This document shows positions 16,051-24,450 of a stretch of 35,043 bases of DNA, piece after piece. The notes below the pieces were generated by a model. That model did no database searches. It was not told the origin of the DNA and saw only the letters and a list, made by a program, of their open reading frames with translations. Numbering within the stretch: the stretch's first letter is position 1; each line of letters starts with the position of its first letter. Source of the DNA: a virus; the IMG/VR virus record IMGVR_UViG_3300043783_000120, positions 1-35,043 of that record, one strand, 5' to 3'. Made by a program: the position numbers and the translations under genes.

Positions 16051-17885
16051 AAAAAATCTTCCTGTTGTTTTTGCTTCTTTCTCCGGCCTTCGGGCAGACT
16101 TACATCCCCATCACCGGTTCCCAGGTCGGCGGGGCTGCGCCCGTCACCGGGACGATCCTGTTTCAGGCCACGGGCACCAACGGCCTCGCCATCGGCTACC
16201 AGATTGGCGGCGGAGGTCAACAGGTAAACCAGGCCACGGTCTGCGGCGTGACCAATGGGGCCATCGCAGCCGGGTGTCAAGTAGCCAATGTGCTGCTTAC
16301 GTCGCCGCAGAACTTCTGTTACATGGTGGAGGTCAAGAACTCGCAAGGGCAGATCGTCATCGGTGGACCGCGCAGTGGCTACTCCTGCCTGCAAGTCGTG
16401 CCGAACAACACGTGGTGCATCGCGGGAACGTGCGACTTCGACAACTACAACCCGCAGCTTCCTAGCACGGTGCTGGTCATCAACATGCCTCTGCCTTACT
16501 CGCTCACCCTTGGCGGCATCTACGCGGGCGACTGTGCTCCCGGAACCGTGGTGACTGGCTACAACTCCACTGGTCATCCGGACTGTGGTCCCGGAGGATC
16601 TGGCGGAGGAGGCGTGTGGGGCGGCATCACGGGTACGCTTGCGAACCAGCTTGACCTTCAGGCGGCACTCAGCGCGCTGGCACCGCTTTCCAGCCCGGCT
16701 CTCATTGGCGTTCCCACCGCGCCAACTGCGGCGCTGGCCGACAACTCCACCCAGGTCGCCACCGACGCCTTCGTGAAGGGCCAGAACTATGCCCCGACGA
16801 ACAGCCCCAACCTCACTGGCACACCTACGGCACCCACGCCGCTTACCGGGGACAGTTCTACGAAGATTGCTACCACCTCCTGGGTAAATTTGCAGGGCTA
16901 CGGTACTGGCACAGGAAACGTGACTGGCCCCGGAACTTCCGTAGTCGGGCACATCGTGCTATTCAGCGCCACCAATGGGCAGCTACTGTCGGACGCAACG
17001 TTCGGCTTTCCGCTGACCCCCGCGAACATTGGTACCCTCGTGGCTGGAAGCAACGGTCTGGCGGCGTCCGCTACCACGAACGCGCTGAATGCCTCCAACA
17101 TCAACAGCGGTACACTCCCCCCGGCCCAGCTTCCACTGCCGACCGCTACCACCGTCGGCGGCGTGAAGTCCCTGACTGCTCCAGCGCACCAGTGGATCAA
17201 TGTCATCTCCACTACTGGTTCCGTGTCCTCCAGCCAGCCTGCATGTGCCGACCTCAGCAACGGCTCTCCCAGTTGCGGCATAGATACCACGAATGCTGCA
17301 AACATCAGCGGCGGCACGCTGTCGAACTCTCGTATTGGTACCCTAGTGGCAGGTTCTAACGGCCTTGTGGCGTCCGCGACAACGGACACGACGAACGCAA
17401 GCAACATCAGTTCTGGAACGCTTGCGGCTGCCAGAATGGCGCAGGTAAGCCTTGGGGCCTCTGGCAATGGCGGCGTCGGCGGAACCCTCCCTGCCGCGAA
17501 CGTGGGCAGCGGCTACCCGTTGTCGTCCCTGTCCGGGGCGTCGCTCGTCGTTCAGGCCACCGGCTACGCCGCACTGACCGACGCTGCCACCATCACGTGG
17601 GCCATCGCCAGTGCGCCTGGGGCAGCTGCGAAAGTGACGCTCGGCGGCAACAGGACGCTTAACGTCACTGGGCTGGTAAGCGGGAACGCCTTCTATACCT
17701 TAATCATTCGGCAGGACGCTACTGGGGGCAGGGGTCTGACGCTCGGCTCCGGCTGCACCTGGCTGGTGGGCGGCGGCGGCTCCGGTGGCATCAGCCCCAG
17801 CCCGGCACCCAACGCGGTGGATGTTTTAGTATTCACTTATGACGGCACCAACTGCTATGCGAACTTTAACAAAAATTTCAATTAG
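16047..17885 (+). CDS. Tail fibre B with Sec signal peptide, paralogue of fibre A
   Basis: This 612-residue protein starts at an ATG overlapping the previous stop (ATGA). The N terminus MKKIFLLFLLLSPAFGQ is a signal peptide. Residues about 18-190 parallel fibre A (TGTILFQATG, PQNFCYMVEVK, NTWCIAGTCDFDNY). Fibre repeats follow (SSPALIGVPTAPT, NSPNLTGTPTAPT, then KIATTSWV), then two copies of IGTLVAGSNGL. The C-terminal 110 residues (VTLGGNRTLNVTGL, AVDVLVFTYDGTNCYANF) match a very common tailspike/fibre C-terminal beta domain. It is shorter than fibre A, mainly in the central region. Duplication followed by divergence of the distal part is likely. Confidence 0.78.
   Translation: MKKIFLLFLLLSPAFGQTYIPITGSQVGGAAPVTGTILFQATGTNGLAIGYQIGGGGQQVNQATVCGVTNGAIAAGCQVANVLLTSPQNFCYMVEVKNSQGQIVIGGPRSGYSCLQVVPNNTWCIAGTCDFDNYNPQLPSTVLVINMPLPYSLTLGGIYAGDCAPGTVVTGYNSTGHPDCGPGGSGGGGVWGGITGTLANQLDLQAALSALAPLSSPALIGVPTAPTAALADNSTQVATDAFVKGQNYAPTNSPNLTGTPTAPTPLTGDSSTKIATTSWVNLQGYGTGTGNVTGPGTSVVGHIVLFSATNGQLLSDATFGFPLTPANIGTLVAGSNGLAASATTNALNASNINSGTLPPAQLPLPTATTVGGVKSLTAPAHQWINVISTTGSVSSSQPACADLSNGSPSCGIDTTNAANISGGTLSNSRIGTLVAGSNGLVASATTDTTNASNISSGTLAAARMAQVSLGASGNGGVGGTLPAANVGSGYPLSSLSGASLVVQATGYAALTDAATITWAIASAPGAAAKVTLGGNRTLNVTGLVSGNAFYTLIIRQDATGGRGLTLGSGCTWLVGGGGSGGISPSPAPNAVDVLVFTYDGTNCYANFNKNFN
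17028..17433 (+). repeat. Tandem fibre repeats in fibre B
   Basis: Two copies of the IGTLVAGSNGL unit (17028-17126 and 17334-17433), separated by about 200 bases, each followed by a Thr/Asn/Ser-rich NISSGTL-type segment. These units are probably beta-strand repeats of the fibre shaft. Confidence 0.7.
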
Positions 17886-20310
17886 CCTGGTTTTGTCCGC
17901 TTCGGCGCTCGCGCAGGGCGGAAGCATGTTCGCAGCCAACCGTAACCCTTGCTTCGGCACGAATTATTGTGCCTATCAGGGTGCGTTGCTGATACCACTG
18001 CCAGCCGCTCCTAACCTCGGAACCTACATACGCAACGGGGCGCTGCTGTCGGACAATTCCTACACCACTACTGCTGGTTATACGGGGTCTCAGCCGCTGT
18101 TCGGGCGTTGCACCGACACCCAGCTGAGCGGCACGCAGGCGTTCGTCACCCACACGGTGGGGCAGGGTGGCGCTGGGAACGTACGGGGCGCGACTAACTC
18201 GGACACCACGCTCGTCCAGATCAACGGCAACGAGATTATGGTCTTCAACCCCAACACCATGGTCTGCGGCCCCGTCACTGGATTGCACGCAGGCTCCGGC
18301 TATACCATCACCACCGACATGAACACGGCTGGCGGCGGGGATGCGAACCACATCGTGAACTTCGGGCGCGGCACGTTCGACGTGCATGTTAATTCTTCCT
18401 ATCTTTATGCCGACTTCGCCCTCAGCGCGGCCACGCAGATGCAGGTCGGCAAGGTCACCATCAACACCACCAGCGGAGCATACACAGACAACGGCATATT
18501 CGCTGACTTATCGCTGGGGCTTCCAGTGGGGGCGAACGTTTCCCCGTGGCAGGCCAACCACGCCTACACCAACGGCACCTACGTCAGCTTTCAGGGCAGC
18601 TTTCCGGCATGGTCGTCCACTCACGCCTACACGCAGGGAGACATCATCGTCCCCACTACGGGCAATCCCGGTGGGTGCTCGTTCAAGGCCAACAATCCCG
18701 GCGGCACCAGCGGGAGCACCCAGCCGACGTGGCCCAACACCTGCGGGTACGGCCCGGTGTCGGGGACGGACGGGACGGTTCACTGGCAGGGGACTTCGAC
18801 CAACGGCACGTTTGTGTACCAGTTGATCAGCGCGAACTGTACCAGCGGGTCTTCGACTCCAGCTTTTATTCCAGTTGGCACCGGACACCCTGACATGATG
18901 AGCCAGGTGACTGACGGCTCCGTGTGCGTGTGGCTCAACGTAGGACCGGACGTCATCATCACCAACAACGGCGCGGTAAGCTGGACGGACTTCTCGTGGC
19001 TCTCTCAGGACAACCTGAAGGTCTGCATGGGGATCAGCACCAACAACTACGGCTGGCTGGCCAGCCCGGCAGGCGGCACGAACCTCCAGAACTACAGCGG
19101 GGCATCGCAGGGCACGGGAATCTATTCCGTGTGCTACGACGTGACGAACAACCTGTTCCACACGCTGAACACGGCCACGGGCATCCAGAGCACGACGACC
19201 TGCATAGGGGGAACCGGGTACGCCTGCTCGGGTGGTTCGTGGAAGATGCTGCCGGACGGCGGCTCCTCGGTAATCACGCCCGCGTCGTGCGGAGGCGGGG
19301 GATTCCTCCACGCCGGGAAAGACTCGCTTGGGGCGGACTACGTGCAGCTGCCATTTCAGACCTCCACGAATTGCAACGCCGGAGCACCGGGCACCGTTGT
19401 GTGGAGGCCGTTTCAGGCTTTCAACGCCGCTACGTCCGTGCAATTCGTAGCCGCAGGGGTGAATCATGGGGCCATCGGCGAGCGATACTTTGTCAACATC
19501 GGCCAGGCCGCAGGCATCAATGGCGGCTTTGCTGGCGGGGCCTACGGTCAGCTCCAGGATCTCTCCAATCCACCAGCGACCCCCAACGTCACCTGGATGA
19601 TCGACCCGTGCGACTCCCGCCACTACACGCCCGGAATCATATACACCATCGGCCCGTGCGAGTTCGCCGACGCCTATGACCAGCACATCAACCTGACGTA
19701 CAACCCGAACAACTCAGACTCTGCCCCGGTGTGTGGGGTGTTCATCAACTACGCCACACTGAACCCCAACCCGTTCGCCCCGTATCAGGGAGAGGTTTTC
19801 TGCATGAGCGTGACGCCGAACAAGGTGTGGGACGGGAACCCCATCGTGGGGCAGCAAACCTGGCGTCTGGCTCACGGCTTTTGCACCGGCACTAACTCCA
19901 ACTTCTTCACCCAGTTCTGCTCGGCATCGACGTCCACGGACGGAAGGTTTCTGTTCTGGAGCACGGACAACCTGTGCGGCTTTGGCAACACGCTTGGAAC
20001 CAACGCGGCGCTGTACCCCGTAGGGGGAACATTGTGCGGCTACAACTGGCAGGCCAGCTTCAACTACAGCACGCTCGGCACGCTCATCAACCCGTTCGGC
20101 TCCACCACCGGGTCGGGCACAAACTACGGCGTGTGGAAGATATCGGCAACGGGGATTAGCGCGGCCACCAACCCGTTCCCCGGCTTCGGGGTGATATGCA
20201 ATTCCAGCACCGCCGGGACGGTCGAGACAGACTCCAACGGCGTCGGCTACACCTGCGTGGGGGCGGCGAACCCGATTGGGGAAGTACTTGTTGTGAGACT
20301 TGGATACTGA
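17857..20310 (+). CDS. Cysteine-rich secreted protein of the fibre region, possible beta-propeller
   Basis: I prefer the ATG at 17857 (817 residues) because it directly begins a signal peptide, MRTLTKISISLVLSASALAQ; an ATG at 17839 in frame would add six residues. It overlaps the fibre B end by 29 bases. About two dozen cysteines are spread along the protein. At about 235-330 there are two carbohydrate-binding-like motifs (NHAYTNGTYVSF and THAYTQGDIIVPTT, then GSTQPTWPNTCGY and DGTVHWQG), like chitin-binding-type modules. The rest has repeated Trp/Gly beta segments that could be propeller blades, but I do not recognise the family. It probably binds a surface polymer; this is inference. Confidence 0.62.
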   Translation: MRTLTKISISLVLSASALAQGGSMFAANRNPCFGTNYCAYQGALLIPLPAAPNLGTYIRNGALLSDNSYTTTAGYTGSQPLFGRCTDTQLSGTQAFVTHTVGQGGAGNVRGATNSDTTLVQINGNEIMVFNPNTMVCGPVTGLHAGSGYTITTDMNTAGGGDANHIVNFGRGTFDVHVNSSYLYADFALSAATQMQVGKVTINTTSGAYTDNGIFADLSLGLPVGANVSPWQANHAYTNGTYVSFQGSFPAWSSTHAYTQGDIIVPTTGNPGGCSFKANNPGGTSGSTQPTWPNTCGYGPVSGTDGTVHWQGTSTNGTFVYQLISANCTSGSSTPAFIPVGTGHPDMMSQVTDGSVCVWLNVGPDVIITNNGAVSWTDFSWLSQDNLKVCMGISTNNYGWLASPAGGTNLQNYSGASQGTGIYSVCYDVTNNLFHTLNTATGIQSTTTCIGGTGYACSGGSWKMLPDGGSSVITPASCGGGGFLHAGKDSLGADYVQLPFQTSTNCNAGAPGTVVWRPFQAFNAATSVQFVAAGVNHGAIGERYFVNIGQAAGINGGFAGGAYGQLQDLSNPPATPNVTWMIDPCDSRHYTPGIIYTIGPCEFADAYDQHINLTYNPNNSDSAPVCGVFINYATLNPNPFAPYQGEVFCMSVTPNKVWDGNPIVGQQTWRLAHGFCTGTNSNFFTQFCSASTSTDGRFLFWSTDNLCGFGNTLGTNAALYPVGGTLCGYNWQASFNYSTLGTLINPFGSTTGSGTNYGVWKISATGISAATNPFPGFGVICNSSTAGTVETDSNGVGYTCVGAANPIGEVLVVRLGY

Positions 20311-20314
20311 TCCT

Positions 20315-20797
20315 ATGGGAAACTTCTACGTAGACACGATTTCCAGCGATCCGCGGTTTATTTCTACCGAGCGAATCTCGGACGTGGCTATGCTGGAGCC
20401 TATAACCGCTTTACGGGTGCAGTCGTTGATTGCTAAGGCCGCTTCCGCCGGTACAGTCTTGGAAGTGTTTGAGACTTACCGCAGCCAGCAGCGGCAGCAA
20501 ATGCTGTTCGACCAGGGAGCGACTCGGCTACGCAACGTCGGCGTCCATCACTATGGCCTGGCGTGCGACCTCGTGAAAGTCGTCAACGGCCAGCCGTCAT
20601 GGGCCGGTGACTTCACCTTTCTCGCGCCGCTATGCTATCAGGTCGGGCTGATCTCTGGCAACGACTGGGGATTTCCAGGCGTGAAGCACGGCTTCGTAGA
20701 CCCGGACCACGTGCAGCGGGTGAAGCTGATAGACCAGCCTGCGCTGTTCGACGGCACGTGGTATCCAGACGACAACTATTTGGGGGTGGTGGCATGA
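20315..20797 (+). CDS. M15-type peptidase endolysin (VanY/L-Ala-D-Glu peptidase-like)
   Basis: The ATG at 20315 (160 residues) is preferred over an in-frame TTG at 20300 because it falls five bases after the previous stop. Motifs fit the M15 zinc peptidases: YRSQQRQQMLFDQGATR (a helix typical of the family), H78-x-x-G-L-A-C-D85 with two probable zinc ligands, and DPDHVQ with H132 as the third. A single catalytic domain with no binding domain is typical of Gram-negative phage endolysins. It would cleave peptidoglycan cross-links during lysis. The next genes are membrane proteins, which fits a lysis cassette. Confidence 0.87.
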   Translation: MGNFYVDTISSDPRFISTERISDVAMLEPITALRVQSLIAKAASAGTVLEVFETYRSQQRQQMLFDQGATRLRNVGVHHYGLACDLVKVVNGQPSWAGDFTFLAPLCYQVGLISGNDWGFPGVKHGFVDPDHVQRVKLIDQPALFDGTWYPDDNYLGVVA

Positions 20798-21276
20798 ACT
20801 GGCACCAGCCGTGGCTGTGGTTGTGGTTCGTACTCGGGGAGTTGACCTACATGTCCATGCGCGCCCACTTCATGGTGCGAGGCCCGCGCCCAGTGGCGAC
20901 GGACTACGTGGACTTTGTCAAGCGGGCGTGGGGGCCGCTGCTGTTCAGGTTCGGACTGGAGAACGCCGTTTTCGGGATGCTGCTGAACCCCAACATTGCC
21001 CCCGCAGTGCTGCACGCTGTTGGCTGGGAGTCGATGGCCACAACGCTGGAGACCATGATCCAGTTTTCCCCAGTTACCTACATGATGGGTCTGTGCGGCG
21101 ACGTGGCAGCGGACTTCGGCGTGGTTAAGATCCCATTTCTGAAAGACATCTGGCCGCAGATGCCTCCGCCTCTGCCGCAGAAAGCGATAGTCGAGTCCCA
21201 GCTGGTGACCCAGACGACCGAGGTCACGCAACTTCAAAGCACTACAACCGTGGTACCAAAGGAGGAAAAGAAATGA
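20794..21276 (+). CDS. Membrane protein of the lysis region, unknown function
   Basis: This 160-residue protein starts at an ATG overlapping the endolysin stop (ATGA). The N terminus is rich in Trp and hydrophobic residues (PWLWLWFVLGELTYMSM). A second hydrophobic area lies at about 45-70 and a third around 90-105. The tail is Thr/Gln-rich and ends in charged KEEKK. I do not recognise a family. Coupling to the endolysin suggests a role in lysis or membrane association, but nothing proves it. Confidence 0.6.
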   Translation: MNWHQPWLWLWFVLGELTYMSMRAHFMVRGPRPVATDYVDFVKRAWGPLLFRFGLENAVFGMLLNPNIAPAVLHAVGWESMATTLETMIQFSPVTYMMGLCGDVAADFGVVKIPFLKDIWPQMPPPLPQKAIVESQLVTQTTEVTQLQSTTTVVPKEEKK

Positions 21277-21437
21277 TCATCTACCTGTCTTTGCTCGTCG
21301 CTGTAGTTGGGCTGCTCATGTACGCCCTGTGCGTCAACTCCAAGTTGCAGGAGATCGGCAGGCTGGCTTACGCCTGTGGGCTGCTGGCATTCCTATTGAC
21401 CAGCGTGCCGAAATTGTTCAGCCTCATCCCGCGTTAG
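21273..21437 (+). CDS. Small two-helix membrane protein, holin candidate
   Basis: This 54-residue protein has an ATG overlapping the previous stop (ATGA) and a perfect ribosome binding site (AAGGAGGAAAAGAA). It consists of a first membrane helix (IIYLSLLVAVVGLLMYALCV), a short charged turn (NSKLQEIGR) and a second helix (ACGLLAFLLTSVPKLF). Size, topology and position behind an endolysin are those of small holins, which open the inner membrane at lysis time. It was identified from the sequence between two larger genes. Confidence 0.7.
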   Translation: MIIYLSLLVAVVGLLMYALCVNSKLQEIGRLAYACGLLAFLLTSVPKLFSLIPR

Positions 21438-21443
21438 ATTTGT

Positions 21444-21800
21444 ATGGGCCAGCTAAAACTTGGCATTCTCAGCGAGAGACTGGCCGCCGCGCGCCAGATC
21501 ATGGACGAGCGTGACCATCGCTACGAGGAACGGTTCAGAGCGATGGACGAGAAGACCAGCTTGGCCCTGAATGCCAGCGAGAAGGCCGTCACCAAAGCGG
21601 AAGTTGCTCAGGAGAAGCGGTTCGACAACACGAACGAGTGGCGCGCGGCGATGCAGGATCGAGATCGGAACCAGATGCCGAGGATCGAAATCGAGAACAG
21701 GTTCGCAGCCATGAAGACACAGCAGAACTGGACTATCGGAATCTGTATCACGCTGCTTATCGGAATAGCGAGCCTAGTGCTGGCTCTGTTTCGCCATTAA
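21444..21800 (+). CDS. Coiled-coil protein with C-terminal membrane anchor
   Basis: This 118-residue protein has a long charged helical region (ERLAAARQIMDERDHRYEER, then LNASEKAVTKAEVAQEKRF) and a single C-terminal membrane helix (NWTIGICITLLIGIASLVLA). Similar proteins are common beside holins in phage lysis regions, where spanin- or antiholin-like roles are proposed but seldom shown. The ATG is six bases after the holin candidate's stop; no strong ribosome binding site is visible. Confidence 0.7.
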   Translation: MGQLKLGILSERLAAARQIMDERDHRYEERFRAMDEKTSLALNASEKAVTKAEVAQEKRFDNTNEWRAAMQDRDRNQMPRIEIENRFAAMKTQQNWTIGICITLLIGIASLVLALFRH

Positions 21801-21809
21801 GAAACAGTC

Positions 21810-21980
21810 GTGCCGCGAAAGGAAGCTAAGGCGGATCTGCAACAAGAGCTGGAGAAGTTGCGCGGCTGCCTTGAAGACAACCCTCAAGGAGCTTTGTCCG
21901 ATGCGGTACGAGACAGAATCAAAATCATCATGGAGCAACTGGACGCCTTGCGGAAGGCGCATCCGAAACCCAAACCGTAG
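21810..21980 (+). CDS. Small charged helical protein
   Basis: A 56-residue reading frame from a GTG. The product is almost wholly helical and charged (KADLQQELEKLRG, RDRIKIIMEQLDALRKAHPK). The ribosome binding site is weak, so the start is uncertain. Codon use resembles neighbouring genes and the strand agrees. Function unknown; it may be a third component of the lysis cassette. Confidence 0.5.
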   Translation: MPRKEAKADLQQELEKLRGCLEDNPQGALSDAVRDRIKIIMEQLDALRKAHPKPKP

Positions 21981-22011
21981 ACGGGAGCAACCGAGAAGTG
22001 GGGAGTGATGG

Positions 22012-22515
22012 ATGGAGCGCACGGTACAGCTGGTAACTGGATACTTGCCGGTCTTACTTTCCTTCTCTTTCGTACTATTAGCCGCGTGGAAGCTTTGGAG
22101 AAAACCATTCAGGAGTTGGTTGAGGAACTTAAGGTACGAAAGGGCGGCCCGAAAGTGGGGTCGTAGCGGGGCGAGCACCTATGCCCCCATCTGGTTCATG
22201 ATGGCGATCTGCGCGCCGCTGCTAGTCTACGGACTGACGCATACTCCGAAACCGCAGTATCCAGTAGAGATCCACCACAACGTGTATATCTGGAGCCGGG
22301 TCAACGGGGAACCGCAGCAGTGGTGGGTAAGCAGCGACGAGGACGCGCGCAATGCCATACCGTTCTCCATGTGGAACTGCTGCCCGGACTTTGACTGTTC
22401 CACTGTGATGTGGGCCGGATACGTGGACGAGACGGCCAAGTGGGAAGACCGAGGGACATGCAAGAGCATTTACGCAAGTGGGTTGGGATTCTTCAACGCA
22501 AAGGAGATACAATGA
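22012..22515 (+). CDS. Membrane protein with cysteine-rich periplasmic domain, unknown
   Basis: This 167-residue protein has one membrane helix near the N terminus (YLPVLLSFSFVLLAAWKLW) and another at about 60-78 (IWFMMAICAPLLVYGL), with a basic loop between them. The last 90 residues contain WNCCPDFDCS and several Trp and would lie outside the inner membrane if the basic loop is cytoplasmic. The cysteines could form disulfides there. No family recognised. An outer- or inner-membrane disruption role (spanin-like) is possible but not supported by a lipobox. Confidence 0.6.
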   Translation: MERTVQLVTGYLPVLLSFSFVLLAAWKLWRKPFRSWLRNLRYERAARKWGRSGASTYAPIWFMMAICAPLLVYGLTHTPKPQYPVEIHHNVYIWSRVNGEPQQWWVSSDEDARNAIPFSMWNCCPDFDCSTVMWAGYVDETAKWEDRGTCKSIYASGLGFFNAKEIQ

Positions 22516-22700
22516 GCGGGCCTCCGAACAAATGGACGAAATTCCAAACTTCCACGACCTCCGACTCTAATGCCCAAACCAGCCAGTACGTGCTGGACGC
22601 ACTCAATGCGCTGGCTACCAACGCTGGCTACCTGACATCAGCGACTTTCGCGCTTACCTGTAGCGACGGGACCTTCGTGTTTGTCAGTTACTACGATTAA
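22512..22700 (+). CDS. Small hypothetical protein, last gene of the + strand run
   Basis: A 62-residue protein starting at an ATG overlapping the previous stop (ATGA), with AAGGAGATACA upstream. It begins MSGPPNKWTKFQTSTTSDSN and ends with a beta-like segment TCSDGTFVFVSYYD. No family recognised. It overlaps nothing and ends 23 bases before the convergent gene. Confidence 0.6.
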   Translation: MSGPPNKWTKFQTSTTSDSNAQTSQYVLDALNALATNAGYLTSATFALTCSDGTFVFVSYYD

Positions 22701-22701
22701 G

Positions 22702-22741
22702 CAAAAAGAAAAAGGCCAATAGCTTAGATGCCGTGGGCCTT
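22702..22741 (-). terminator. Candidate terminator at the convergent junction
   Basis: AAGGCC at 22712-22717 pairs with GGCCTT at 22736-22741 around an 18-base loop. Read on the minus strand the stem is followed by TTTCTTTTTG, a reasonable U tract for factor-independent termination of the minus-strand operon. The minus gene's stop codon sits inside the loop. The stem is only six pairs, so this is a modest prediction. Confidence 0.38.
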
Positions 22742-23194
22742 CTTGTCTTCCTTCCCTGATAGGGGCATAGCCGCGATTGCTCCCATGACGAGGTCTGCCG
22801 TGTCATCACATCCTTCGTGATAGCTGCAACGATGTAAGCGGCCACGCACTTCACAACTCTTGCAGCCGTCTGGGGCTTTCTCGATGTGATAACTGTCGGC
22901 AACCTTCGCGGCCTCTCTGATCGCGGACTCTCTCCCGGCACGGTAGCCAGCGTCGTAGGCGCTTTTAGTATCGGTCAGCACTAAATACTGACAGCCGTGC
23001 TCGTGGCATACTTCCGAAATGTACTTGTGATCCGTTACCGTCTTCATAATCATTGGAGGCTGGTCGCTCGTCCCCACCTCTTGCGCCTGATTCAGCACCG
23101 ACTCGTAGCACTCGTGCGGGCCGCTTACGGGTTGATGACACTTGGGGCAGTCGGGAGTCTCTTGCGGGGCTTTGGCCTCAGAGGGTTCTGGCAT
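22724..23194 (-). CDS. Cysteine/histidine-rich hypothetical protein
   Basis: This 156-residue protein has a good ribosome binding site (GGAAGGAGTAACCG before ATG). A CPKC pair sits near the N terminus, and CKSCEVRGRLHRC plus YHEGCDD lie near the C terminus, so it may bind zinc. A helical segment DAGYRAGRESAIREAAKVAD is typical of many small phage proteins with unknown function. It is the last gene of the minus-strand operon. Confidence 0.65.
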   Translation of the reverse strand: MPEPSEAKAPQETPDCPKCHQPVSGPHECYESVLNQAQEVGTSDQPPMIMKTVTDHKYISEVCHEHGCQYLVLTDTKSAYDAGYRAGRESAIREAAKVADSYHIEKAPDGCKSCEVRGRLHRCSYHEGCDDTADLVMGAIAAMPLSGKEDKKAHGI

Positions 23195-23235
23195 CGGTTA
23201 CTCCTTCCTCGATTAGCGGTGTCGTGAACCGCGTG

Positions 23236-23556
23236 TCAGTTGTCGCCTAAAGCCGCCGACCGTTTGTAGCGCAAAATGCGGCGAAGGTAATCTTCAAACT
23301 GATTCACGTAGCCCTTTCCGCCGATGTCAAGGGCGTCCACGATGTTGCCTAAAAGTAGCAACAATTCCTCTCGGCTCTTGATGGACAACGAGGCTTTGAA
23401 TGCCGCGTTGTCGCTTCGTAGAAGTGCGGTGAGTTCGTCTGTGTTCATCTTCTGTACGGTTTTCATGGTTTCTCCTTCCTTCCTGATGGCGGTTCCAATC
23501 CAGTTTATGAACCTAATTTTAACGGCACGCCGAGGAGTTCTGCCTATCTCGTTCAC
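23236..23556 (-). CDS. Small hypothetical protein with two possible starts
   Basis: The longer form (106 residues) starts at a GTG that overlaps the upstream stop (GTGA) and has AAGGAG six bases before it. A second start, ATG at 23466, gives 76 residues and also has AAGGAG at ideal spacing. The shorter protein (MKTVQKMNTDELTALLR, then SREELLLLLGNIVDAL and FEDYLRRILRYKR) is helical and looks complete. Both forms may be made. Function unknown. Confidence 0.62.
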   Translation of the reverse strand: MNEIGRTPRRAVKIRFINWIGTAIRKEGETMKTVQKMNTDELTALLRSDNAAFKASLSIKSREELLLLLGNIVDALDIGGKGYVNQFEDYLRRILRYKRSAALGDN

Positions 23557-24122
23557 TTTGGCTCCTTGCTCTCAGATGGAAGCGAGCGAGAGTCGCTCGG
23601 TGCGGCCTCTTGGGATGCTGAATATCGTTGTAAGATAACGTCGGCATCATTTGAGGAATGCGCTCTTAAAACTATTTCTAGATCGTGTGCCAAACTATCC
23701 TGCGGAGATGCTTCACTTCCCGCCAACAATGAGTCGTGATCCGGCCCTATCAAGAGATCGGGATCGCCATTCGCGTAACGAATCACCTGCCGCCACGTAT
23801 CATCCAAAGAACGTCGATGGATATTGACTAACGGGCGGTTGCCAACTTCAGCCCGCCAACGTTCTACTGCCCACAAGAGCAAGTCAAGGCGTGCGGCCTC
23901 CTGGAATGCGTAGTCCTTCGAGAATAGCTCTGGCGGCTCTGCGGTAGAGGGCGGCGCTGGAGCTTGGGCATACGCCAATGTACGCCTATGAAAGCAGTGC
24001 AAGTGATCAACTGTGTCCTTCTGGTGCTGGTCTGCAACTGTCTCATCTGTCGTGGCAAACGAACAGTCCATGCAGGCCCAGACATACTTTGGCGCTGGCG
24101 GGGGAACCTTGGGTGCGGTCAT
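23553..24122 (-). CDS. Zinc-finger-like hypothetical protein
   Basis: I chose the ATG at 24122 (189 residues) because it overlaps the stop of the small zinc-finger gene upstream (ATGA) and has GGAG nearby. Near the N terminus is WACMDCSFATTDETVADQH followed by HLHCFH, a CxxC...H...H arrangement that suggests a zinc finger. The middle is helical (AARLDLLLWAVERWRAEVG). The C terminus is Ser/Glu-rich. Function unknown; the small zinc-finger neighbour suggests a shared nucleic-acid-binding role. Confidence 0.62.
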   Translation of the reverse strand: MTAPKVPPPAPKYVWACMDCSFATTDETVADQHQKDTVDHLHCFHRRTLAYAQAPAPPSTAEPPELFSKDYAFQEAARLDLLLWAVERWRAEVGNRPLVNIHRRSLDDTWRQVIRYANGDPDLLIGPDHDSLLAGSEASPQDSLAHDLEIVLRAHSSNDADVILQRYSASQEAAPSDSRSLPSESKEPK

Positions 24123-24241
24123 CGCGGCCTCCGTTTCTTCTTTTTCTTGCATATGTTGTGACGATGTAAAAACGCCGTCGAACCTCCCGAGTCGTACTGT
24201 TTGCCGCAACGTTTACAGCGAACAATTGGGCCTACAGCCAT
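24119..24241 (-). CDS. 40-residue zinc-finger microprotein
   Basis: ATG at 24241 with a strong ribosome binding site (AAGGAGAAAGGCT). The 40-residue product reads RCKRCGKQYDSGG, then FLHRHNIC and a basic tail KKKKKRRPR. The CxxC...HxxxC spacing fits a single C2HC zinc finger with a cationic arm, suited to nucleic-acid binding. Its stop overlaps the next gene's start (ATGA). Too short for ordinary gene callers, but the start signal and motif make it convincing. Confidence 0.72.
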   Translation of the reverse strand: MAVGPIVRCKRCGKQYDSGGSTAFLHRHNICKKKKKRRPR

Positions 24242-24273
24242 AGCCTTTCTCCTTCGTTACGGGATGCGGTGGG

Positions 24274-24450
24274 TCACGATCTGTCCTGCGGTTCTACGTT
24301 TGTTGAGCCACATCGAGTACATCTATCTTCAAGTAGCGAGTTTTGGAGATATTCTGCGTTGCAGTCGTTGCACTCAAAGTAGTATTGCTGAGGCGCAGAC
24401 ACGCATTCTATCGGTACGACATTCGTCCGTTTCCCCTGCGTCTTAGTCAT
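24274..24450 (-). CDS. 58-residue zinc-ribbon protein
   Basis: ATG at 24450 preceded by AGGAGATCGCCC. The protein has a CNDC pair and a CTRCG pair 15 residues apart, a typical zinc ribbon. The open frame extends further upstream, but that part is not preceded by a start signal and overlaps the neighbouring gene. Function unknown; such ribbons occur in small phage regulators. Confidence 0.68.
   Translation of the reverse strand: MTKTQGKRTNVVPIECVSAPQQYYFECNDCNAEYLQNSLLEDRCTRCGSTNVEPQDRS

Noticed and set aside
18508-19686. 392-codon minus-strand open frame within the cysteine-rich protein gene
   Set aside because: Same reasoning; the plus-strand protein has a signal peptide and ordered cysteines.
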